The notes under the pieces were generated by a model. The model had not been told where the DNA came from, did no database searches, and worked only from the letters and a program-made list of their open reading frames with translations. Positions 58,044-64,000 of a stretch of DNA of 64,000 bases are shown one piece after another. Within the stretch, counting starts at the first letter, position 1, and each line of letters opens with the position of its first letter. Position numbers and translations under genes: made by a program. The stretch spans positions 24,288 through 88,287 of the forward strand of contig NZ_JAAMQM010000026.1 in assembly GCF_013523055.1 (NCBI RefSeq), given 5' to 3'. Origin of the DNA: Pseudomonas capeferrum (GTDB lineage Bacteria > Pseudomonadota > Gammaproteobacteria > Pseudomonadales > Pseudomonadaceae).

Positions 58044-58740
58044 TCACCAGCGGTAAGTGGCGCTAGCCTGGATGGTCCGTTGCGAGCCCTGCCCGCACCA
58101 GGTATAGCCCTAGCAGGACGACACGTATTGCTTGTTCGCCAGGTTGGACACGTTCAACGCCAGGCGCAGCGAATCGCTGACACGGGCGACGCCCTTGATG
58201 CCGTAATGCACCGCGGCATCGAACAGGGTGTAGCCCGGCACCTTCAGGGTGTTGGCGTCATCGCCCCAGGAAGAGCCGACGTAGCGAGCGCCGCCGCCCA
58301 CGCCCGCACCCTTGAGGACGCCGTCGTGGAAGTTGTAGTCGACCCAGGCCGAGGCGCCATGCCGCGGCGTGGCGTACGTGGTAGTGTCTGCGGCGGGCAT
58401 CGGCGAGCTACCCGGCACGCCGTCGACGCCCGAGGCGCGGGTCACCGTGTTGTTCGACTGCTGATCCGTTTGTCGAGATAGGCATAGGCCGCCGTGCTGT
58501 CCAGGTTGTCGTTCAGGCTGGCCTTGCCTTCGAGCTCGAAACCACGCGACTGCACTTCACCGCTCTGGATCTGGCAGCGGCTGCCGTTGCACAGGTGGGT
58601 GTCGTCCGGATCAAGGGGCGGGACGTTGCTGCGATGCAGGTCATACACCGATGCCGTGATGGTCGATGTACCACTGGTTAATCGTGCGTTGCCGACCAGG
58701 AAGGTCACTGGTGACGGCGGCGAAATCGCCCACCTGCAAA
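58044..58740 (-). pseudogene. Decayed TonB-dependent siderophore receptor (C-terminal part)
   Basis: Two minus-strand segments in different frames read as the last third of a ferric-siderophore receptor. The upstream piece has Thr-His-Leu-Cys-Asn-Gly-Ser-Arg-Cys and Gly-Phe-Glu-Leu-Glu-Gly-Lys-Ala then Ala-Tyr-Ala-Tyr-Leu-Asp. The downstream piece (from about 58445) has Gly-Gly-Gly-Ala-Arg-Tyr-Val-Gly-Ser-Ser and Leu-Asn-Val-Ser-Asn-Leu-Ala-Asn-Lys-Gln-Tyr-Val. A frameshift near 58442 separates them. A TAG at 58110-58112 interrupts the end, after which the frame would run to Ala-Thr-Tyr-Arg-Trp and TGA at 58044-58046. The N-terminal plug and most of the barrel are missing. Confidence 0.8.
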
Positions 58741-59084
58741 CAGATCTCAAACAGTGATAATGATCGTGACTGGCATATGCCAGTAACCGAGGCGCAAGAC
58801 AAGTTGCACTGCGCAGGATGGATGCGCGAAATCGAGAGGCGTGAACCTGCGTCAGCGCTGTCATGAACAATTCTTCATCTGCGCTCCGAAGCCTCTGACT
58901 ACGTGGCAGGCCGTGTGTTGTGGCTGATCCCGCGTCGGCATCTGGCTTGAGAGGACCGGCGTGCGTGCGTAGCATCCCTGGGTTAGCTGGCACCCACCGG
59001 ATCCTTGCAACCCCTTCTGCACATCGTGCCCTTGCAGGTAAGCAAGCGTCCTGCAGTCCCGCTCATCCATTACCTGAGTCACCC

Positions 59085-60977
59085 ATGCCGCAACCCATTC
59101 CGCTCAAGGACCACGACAAGGAACATCGACTGGTCAGGCGCCGCTTGGTCGCCTGTGCCGTACTGGTGTGCAGCCTCGCTGCGGTCCTGGTCGGCCGGTT
59201 GTACGTGTTGCAGGTGCGCCAGCACGACTATCACGCCGCCGTCTCGGAAAACAATCGCGTGCACCTGCTGCCCATCGCGCCGGCGCGCGGGTTGATCTAC
59301 GACCGTAACGGCACGGTGCTCGCGGATAACAAGCCCAGTTTCAACCTGACCCTGACCCGCGAACGCGCCGGCGACTCGGCGAAGGTGCTCGACACCCTGA
59401 CGCAACTGCTGGGTCTGGACGAGGAAACGCGGCAAGGCTTCGACAAGGACCTGCGTCGCGGTCGCAAACCCTTCGAGCCGGTAACGCTGATGGTCGGCCT
59501 GAGCGAGGAGCAGATCGCCAGGATCGCGGTCAACCAGTTCCGCCTGCCGGGGCTGGATGTCGAGGCCCAGTTCATCCGTGAGTACCCGCTGGGGGCCCAC
59601 TTCGCCCATTCGGTCGGCTATGTCGGGCGGATCAACGAACGCGAAGCCAAGCGCCTGGACAGCACCGAATACCGGGGCACCCAATCGATCGGCAAGACCG
59701 GCATCGAGCATTTCTACGAAGCCCAATTGCACGGTCACGTCGGCTTCGAGGAAGTCGAGACCAATGCCCAGGGCCGCGTGATGCGCGTGCTGCGCCATCA
59801 GGACCCGGTGCCCGGCCAGGACATCGTCCTGAGCCTGGACGCACGGTTGCAACAGGCCGCGGAAAATGCCCTGGGCGATCGACGCGGATCGGTGGTGGCG
59901 CTGGATCCGGCCACTGGCGACGTCCTGGCCATGGTCAGCAACCCGAGCTTCGATCCCAACCTGTTCGTCAAGGGCATCAGCTTCAAGCAGTACGCCGCGT
60001 TGCGCGACTCCATCGACCGGCCACTGTTCAACCGCGTCTTGCGCGGGCTCTATGCGCCAGGTTCGACGATCAAGCCGGAAGTGGCGATCGCGGGCCTCGA
60101 CAGCGGCGTCATCACGCCGAGCGATCGCGTGTTCGACCCCGGCTACTACGAGTTGCCCAACTACGATCACAAGTACCGCAACTGGAACCGCAGCGGCGAT
60201 GGCTGGGTGGACCTGTACAGCGCGCTCATGCGCTCCAACGACACCTACTTCTATGACCTGGCGCACAAGCTGGGGATCGATCGCCTGCACGATTACCTGA
60301 GCGAGTTCGGCCTTGGCCAGAAGGTCTCCCTGGACCTGTTCGAGGAATCCGCCGGGCTGATGCCCTCGGCCGAGTGGAAGCGCGCCACGCGGCGCCAGGC
60401 CTGGTACCCCGGCGAAACCCTGATCCTGGGCATCGGCCAGGGCTACATGCAGGTGACACCACTGCAACTGGCCCAGGCTACCAGCCTGCTGGCCAGCCGC
60501 GGCGTCTGGCACCGTCCCCACCTGGCCATGAGCGTGGGCGACCGCCCCCCGGTGGACCCGCACCCGATGCCTGACATCGTGCTGCACGACAAGCGTGCCT
60601 GGGACCAGGTCAGCCAAGGGATGCAGATGGTCATGCACGCGCCACGCGGCACCGCCCGCGCCGCCGCAGCCGGTGCGCAATACCGCATCGCCGGCAAGAG
60701 CGGCACTGCGCAGGTCGTGGCCATCCGCCAGGGCGAGCGTTACAACCGCAACAAGACCCTCGAACGGCACCGCGACAATGCCTTGTTCGTCGGTTTCGCC
60801 CCGGCGCAGAACCCCGGGATCGTGGTGGCCGTGATGATCGAGAACGGCGAAGCCGGTGGCCGCGTGGCAGGCCCCGTGGTTCGGGAAGTGATGGATGCCT
60901 GGCTGCTGGATGAGCAAGGCCATCTGAAAGCGCGGTATGCCCAGGGAGAGGTGGCGGGACAACTGCCGCATGGGTGA
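59085..60977 (+). CDS. mrdA: Penicillin-binding protein 2 (MrdA), orphan copy
   Basis: The ATG at 59085 gives 630 residues, near the usual 630-650 of PBP2; the open frame upstream to 58920 is not protein-like. A single N-terminal membrane helix (about residues 22-42) is followed by the pedestal domain (Pro-Ala-Arg-Gly-Leu-Ile-Tyr-Asp-Arg-Asn-Gly). The transpeptidase motifs are Ser-Thr-Ile-Lys (nucleophile Ser), Ser-Asn-Asp and Lys-Ser-Gly-Thr. It cross-links peptidoglycan during cell elongation. No rodA, rlpA or other elongasome gene is adjacent, so it is probably an extra copy beside the one in the usual mrdA-rodA operon. Confidence 0.88.
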   Translation: MPQPIPLKDHDKEHRLVRRRLVACAVLVCSLAAVLVGRLYVLQVRQHDYHAAVSENNRVHLLPIAPARGLIYDRNGTVLADNKPSFNLTLTRERAGDSAKVLDTLTQLLGLDEETRQGFDKDLRRGRKPFEPVTLMVGLSEEQIARIAVNQFRLPGLDVEAQFIREYPLGAHFAHSVGYVGRINEREAKRLDSTEYRGTQSIGKTGIEHFYEAQLHGHVGFEEVETNAQGRVMRVLRHQDPVPGQDIVLSLDARLQQAAENALGDRRGSVVALDPATGDVLAMVSNPSFDPNLFVKGISFKQYAALRDSIDRPLFNRVLRGLYAPGSTIKPEVAIAGLDSGVITPSDRVFDPGYYELPNYDHKYRNWNRSGDGWVDLYSALMRSNDTYFYDLAHKLGIDRLHDYLSEFGLGQKVSLDLFEESAGLMPSAEWKRATRRQAWYPGETLILGIGQGYMQVTPLQLAQATSLLASRGVWHRPHLAMSVGDRPPVDPHPMPDIVLHDKRAWDQVSQGMQMVMHAPRGTARAAAAGAQYRIAGKSGTAQVVAIRQGERYNRNKTLERHRDNALFVGFAPAQNPGIVVAVMIENGEAGGRVAGPVVREVMDAWLLDEQGHLKARYAQGEVAGQLPHG

Positions 60978-61090
60978 GTCCGCGTCAGGTCCTCTGACTG
61001 GCATTGTCACGGAGCGCCGCAATGCCCGTCAGTCATCAAATATCATTCGATTCAAATGCTGAAGTTCAGGTTGTAGCTTTTGAATCCTCC

Positions 61091-61205
61091 GTGATGCGGA
61101 TGGCCCTATCGCGGAGCAAGCCCGCTCGCCACCGGGAATGTGACTTGGCTCCACCGCGCACCGGTGGCGAGCGGGCTTGCCCCGCGATGAGGCCATCCGC
61201 ATCAC
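61091..61205. repeat. Inverted REP pair (BIME-like)
   Basis: Two 45-base arms (61091-61135 and 61161-61205) are inverted copies differing at 3 positions. Each contains the Pseudomonas REP core (GCAAGCCCGCTCGCCACCGG). Twenty-five bases separate them. The element lies between the convergent mrdA and xenA genes and may end both transcripts. Confidence 0.9.
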
Positions 61206-61424
61206 AGCAAATCTCAGGGACAGAAAGATAAGTTTCAACATCCGAAAAAATCAGATGCTTGTCTCCTGACGCACTGGCATTACAGTGCGCCCGAAGCACA
61301 AGTGCCGGGCGCATGAGCGAGAAGCCGTGCGCCGCTGGGTCAAGCGACATGCCCCTGAAGGAGCTTCGAGCAGTCGATGCCGTGGACCACGGCACCACGC
61401 CCTGTCAAGCAACATTCATCCTGC

Positions 61425-62516
61425 TCAGCGATAACGCTCCAACCAATGCGCGTAAGGCGCCGGCAACGTCCACGACGCCTTGTCCACGCCCAGGGTCTTC
61501 GCGGCGAAATACGCCCAGTGCGGATCCGCCAGGTGCGCGCGGCCAACCGATACCAGGTCGAGCTGGCCGGCGTTCATCGCGCCTTCGGCGAGTTCAGGCG
61601 TCCCGAAGCCCCAGGCGGAAGTCACTGGCAAGTCGGCTTCACGCCGCACGCGCTCGGCAACCGGACCCAGGAATGCCGGGCCCCAGGGGATCTGAGTATC
61701 GGGGATGGTAAAGCCCACGCTGACGCTCAACAGGTCCAGGCCACCGGCCTTGAAGCGCCGCGCCAGCTCGATGGACTCGCTCAGGGTCTGCTCGTCGCGC
61801 CCGTCGTATTCCACCACGCCGAAACGGGCGGTCAGTGGCAGGTGCTCCGGCCAGACTTCCCGAACGGCCGCCAGGGTTTCCAGGAGGAAACGGCTGCGAT
61901 TGTCGAAGCTTCCACCGTAAGCATCGGTACGCTGGTTGGAGTGCTCGGAGAAAAAGCTCTGCCCCAGGTAACCGTGGGCGAAATGCAGCTCGATCCACTC
62001 GAAACCGGCGTCACGCGCGCGGCGCGCCGCGTCGACGAAATCCTGCCGGACGCGGGCAATGTCCTCCAGGGTCATGGCACGCGGCACTTTCGGCAGGTTG
62101 GCGCCAAAGGCAATGGCCGACGGCGCGATGGTTTCCCATCCACGCGCATCGCCGTTGGCGATGTGGTCATCACCCTCCCAAGGACGATTGGCGCTGGCCT
62201 TGCGACCGGCATGGGCAATCTGGATACCCGGCACCGAACCTGCCGCCTTGATGGCCTTGACCACGGGGACGAATGCCTGGGCGTGTTCATCGCTCCAGAT
62301 GCCCGCGCAACCCGGGGTGATACGTCCCTCGGGAGATACCGCGGTGGCTTCGACCACCAGCAGACCGGCGCCGCCACGGGCCAGACCGGCCAGGTGCACG
62401 TGGTGCCAGTCGTTGATGAAGCCATCGGTTGCCATGTACTGGCACATCGGCGGAATCGCGATGCGATTACGTAGCGTGACGTCCTTGAGGGTGAAGGGTT
62501 CGAACAGTGCGGACAT
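61425..62516 (-). CDS. xenA: Old yellow enzyme family xenobiotic reductase (XenA)
   Basis: The 363-residue FMN enzyme reduces activated C=C bonds and nitro compounds using NADPH. It matches P. putida XenA almost throughout as remembered: Pro-Pro-Met-Cys-Gln-Tyr-Met (the Cys that tunes the flavin), Gln-Ile-Ala-His-Ala-Gly-Arg-Lys-Ala-Ser, His-Phe-Ala-His-Gly-Tyr-Leu-Gly, Arg-Thr-Asp-Ala-Tyr-Gly-Gly-Ser and the closing Pro-Tyr-Ala-His-Trp-Leu-Glu-Arg-Tyr. The ATG at 62516 is used. It is divergent from an ArsR-type regulator, with a perfect palindrome at 62546-62567 between them. Confidence 0.94.
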   Translation of the reverse strand: MSALFEPFTLKDVTLRNRIAIPPMCQYMATDGFINDWHHVHLAGLARGGAGLLVVEATAVSPEGRITPGCAGIWSDEHAQAFVPVVKAIKAAGSVPGIQIAHAGRKASANRPWEGDDHIANGDARGWETIAPSAIAFGANLPKVPRAMTLEDIARVRQDFVDAARRARDAGFEWIELHFAHGYLGQSFFSEHSNQRTDAYGGSFDNRSRFLLETLAAVREVWPEHLPLTARFGVVEYDGRDEQTLSESIELARRFKAGGLDLLSVSVGFTIPDTQIPWGPAFLGPVAERVRREADLPVTSAWGFGTPELAEGAMNAGQLDLVSVGRAHLADPHWAYFAAKTLGVDKASWTLPAPYAHWLERYR

Positions 62517-62545
62517 GAGCAAGCTCCAGAAGTATTGAGTTACGG

Positions 62546-62567
62546 TAGTTCGATCATAATCGAACTA
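62546..62567. promoter_or_regulatory. Palindromic operator between xenA and the ArsR-type gene
   Basis: TAGTTCGAT (62546-62554) and ATCGAACTA (62559-62567) are perfect inverted arms around a 4-base spacer. The site lies 30 bases before the xenA start and just before the regulator gene, as expected for a shared ArsR-type repressor site. Confidence 0.7.
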
Positions 62568-62593
62568 TGGCAATTTGGGAAACCCCAGTTATC

Positions 62594-62902
62594 ATGTCCT
62601 CCATGCGAGCCTACAAACATCCCAATCCCGAAGACCTGGTACTGGAGCGAGTGCTCTATGCCCTGAGCGACCCTGTGCGCATGGACATCGTGCGTCATCT
62701 GGCGGGCGTGACCGAAGCCAGCTGCGGCGAGCTCGACGGCGGCCGGCCAAAGTCCAGCATGTCTCACCACTTCCGTGTCTTGCGGGACGCGGGCCTGGTG
62801 CAGACGCGCAACGTCGGGACCACTCACATGAACTCGTTGCGAAGCGCGGAGCTGGATGTGCGTTTTCCCGGACTGCTTGGTGCGATCCTCTCGCAGCGAT
62901 AA
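62594..62902 (+). CDS. ArsR-family transcriptional regulator, probable xenA repressor
   Basis: This 102-residue winged-helix protein has Leu-Glu-Arg-Val-Leu-Tyr-Ala-Leu-Ser-Asp-Pro-Val-Arg-Met-Asp-Ile-Val-Arg-His-Leu, the ArsR N-terminal helix. The recognition region is Ser-Ser-Met-Ser-His-His-Phe-Arg-Val-Leu-Arg-Asp-Ala-Gly-Leu-Val. The metal-binding Cys-Val-Cys box is absent (a lone Cys is present), so it probably senses an electrophile or organic ligand rather than a metal. An ATG at 62567 lies inside the palindromic operator and is less likely as start. Divergence from xenA points to autoregulated control of both genes. Confidence 0.8.
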   Translation: MSSMRAYKHPNPEDLVLERVLYALSDPVRMDIVRHLAGVTEASCGELDGGRPKSSMSHHFRVLRDAGLVQTRNVGTTHMNSLRSAELDVRFPGLLGAILSQR

Positions 62903-63086
62903 GCGGGCGCCCGTGAGGCACTAGGCTTTTCGGCCGTGAAGATCCCGGTCCACTGGTCGGGTCCATTGGCGATTTGATTAAACTTCGGTCCACGAACGAT
63001 GCTCAGCAAAGGCAAAGGCTTGGTCATGCTGTTGACCACGCACCCTCGTCAGGGTGCCCCTTCCCTTTCAGACAAGAGTTCGAATC

Positions 63087-63923
63087 ATGGACGTTTGCCG
63101 TTTTTCTCACAGGTCTGCATGCAACAAGATTGCCGTTACCCTGCTGGGCTCATGGCTGATCGCGGGTTGCGCCGGTAACAACACCCACTCCGATGTCATC
63201 GCACCGGGCGCCGGTAAAGAGCCGCTCACCCGGGCTCTGGATACCGGTGCGGCGATCCTTCAGGACCGACCGCCGATCGAGGCCCTGAATGCCTACCTGG
63301 ACGGTTTCCACTTCTACAACGGCCACATGAAGACGCAGATGGAGGCGCACCACTACTGCGCCATTCTCAACGAAGAAGTCATCCAGTGCGTGATCTATGA
63401 CGGCAATGTCAAGGATGCCAAGCTGATGGGCGTCGAGTACATCATCAGTGCGCCCCTTTTCGCCAAGCTTCCCGAAGCAGAGAAAGCGCTCTGGCACAGC
63501 CATGTGCATGAGGTGAAGTCAGGTCAGTTGGTCGCGCCAGGGATACCGGAGCCTGCCGAGCACGCCCTGATGGAAAAACTCGTGGGCACCTACGGCAAGA
63601 CCTGGCACACCTGGCATACCGATCTGCACAAGGACCTGCCTTATGGCGTGCCGCAATTGATGATGGGCTTCACCGCCGATGGCCAGATCGATCCACGGCT
63701 GGCGACCGAGCGCGACAAGCGCCTGGGCGTCGACAGTGCCGAGAAGAAAGCGAACAGGGCAGATATCAAGGCGCCTGCGGTAGATCCAGGCGCCGATGCG
63801 TGGACAAAGGGCAAGGTGGTGCAGATTCAGGACCCTACGGGTAGTCAGCATCGGCATCTGGAGTCGAGTAAAGGGAGTGGGTCTTCAGGGTCGGAGAAGA
63901 ACGCGCATTCCAATAAACCGTAG
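63087..63923 (+). CDS. OBAP-family (DUF1264) lipoprotein
   Basis: The ATG at 63087 gives a 278-residue precursor with a lipoprotein signal: basic N-terminus, hydrophobic stretch, then Leu-Ile-Ala-Gly-Cys near residue 28. The mature part has the oil-body-associated protein pattern: Leu-Asp-Gly-Phe-His-Phe-Tyr-Asn-Gly, Glu-Ala-His-His-Tyr-Cys, Gln-Cys-Val-Ile-Tyr-Asp, Trp-His-Ser-His and Thr-Trp-His-Thr-Trp-His. The many histidines suggest metal or polar ligand binding, not proven. The tail beyond residue 245 is low-complexity Ser/Gly. Function of bacterial members is unknown. Confidence 0.78.
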   Translation: MDVCRFSHRSACNKIAVTLLGSWLIAGCAGNNTHSDVIAPGAGKEPLTRALDTGAAILQDRPPIEALNAYLDGFHFYNGHMKTQMEAHHYCAILNEEVIQCVIYDGNVKDAKLMGVEYIISAPLFAKLPEAEKALWHSHVHEVKSGQLVAPGIPEPAEHALMEKLVGTYGKTWHTWHTDLHKDLPYGVPQLMMGFTADGQIDPRLATERDKRLGVDSAEKKANRADIKAPAVDPGADAWTKGKVVQIQDPTGSQHRHLESSKGSGSSGSEKNAHSNKP

Positions 63924-64000
63924 GTGGATCTCTGGGCCGAGCTGCAGCGATCAGCCGCAACTCGGTCCGCTATCCGGCTCAACCTCCCCCCCCAAACAGC

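Noticed and set aside
1..64000. Mobile elements, phage genes, CRISPR arrays, tRNA or rRNA genes
   Set aside because: I found no transposase, integrase, spaced direct repeats or recognisable RNA gene; only REP-type repeats were seen.

Overview
The window looks like a chromosomal segment of a Pseudomonas, probably of the P. putida/fluorescens lineage. The grounds are high G+C, REP-type intergenic palindromes, an OprD-family porin, and XenA and FdhA proteins that match remembered P. putida sequences almost residue for residue. No rRNA, tRNA, CRISPR array, transposase or integrase was seen. Names come from reading the proteins by eye; no database search was possible.

Layout. (1) 1-5350: the end of a phytanoyl-CoA dioxygenase-like gene, a class III aminotransferase, small hypothetical genes, a 41-codon remnant of an erythromycin-esterase-like gene and a secreted M20 peptidase-like hydrolase. 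(2) 5659-20061: a 4-methylmuconolactone (mml) catabolic locus. MmlI, the MFS carrier and a TetR regulator are on the minus strand. On the plus strand are a hydratase, an acyl-CoA dehydrogenase, a citramalyl-CoA-lyase-like protein, a thiolase (MmlC), a metallo-beta-lactamase-fold lactonase (MmlL), a LysR regulator, a CoA-transferase (MmlF/G), a thioesterase, MmlJ and MmlK. An OprD porin is embedded on the minus strand. (3) 20160-24817: a GH79-like glycosidase, a lipoprotein, a full erythromycin-esterase-like protein and a phosphoribosyltransferase. (4) 25276-57858: a 32.6 kb aromatic island. It has a MarR regulator, a DUF3237/MMPL/YCF48/DUF1329/DUF1302 envelope module, a lignostilbene-dioxygenase-like carotenoid oxygenase, a PQQ alcohol dehydrogenase, an MFS carrier, an NTF2-like protein, an acyl-CoA dehydrogenase and a 5-carboxyvanillate decarboxylase (LigW)-like amidohydrolase. 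It also has four aldehyde dehydrogenases, two GMC oxidoreductases, a second DUF3237 protein, an NDP-forming FerA-like CoA ligase, a feruloyl-CoA hydratase-lyase, FdhA and VanAB. (5) 58044-63923: a decayed TonB-receptor gene, an extra penicillin-binding protein 2, a REP pair, the XenA/ArsR divergent pair and an OBAP-family lipoprotein.

How the genes work together. In region 2 the enzymes can be ordered into a full route: 4-methylmuconolactone, 3-methylmuconolactone, enol-lactone, 4-methyl-3-oxoadipate, its CoA ester, then acetyl-CoA plus methylsuccinyl-CoA. The three genes at 8150-11005 could take methylsuccinyl-CoA through mesaconyl-CoA and citramalyl-CoA to pyruvate and acetyl-CoA, a step left open in the known mml cluster as I remember it. 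In region 4 the genes match, step for step, the phenylcoumaran (dehydrodiconiferyl alcohol) lignin-dimer pathway known from Sphingobium SYK-6: side-chain oxidation, gamma-alcohol oxidation by paired GMC enzymes, decarboxylation by paired DUF3237 proteins, stilbene cleavage, ferulate-type side-chain removal, 5-carboxyvanillate decarboxylation, vanillate demethylation and formaldehyde oxidation. The palindrome CTTATATAAG or a close variant lies in every main promoter gap of this island, which points to one regulon, most likely under the MarR protein.
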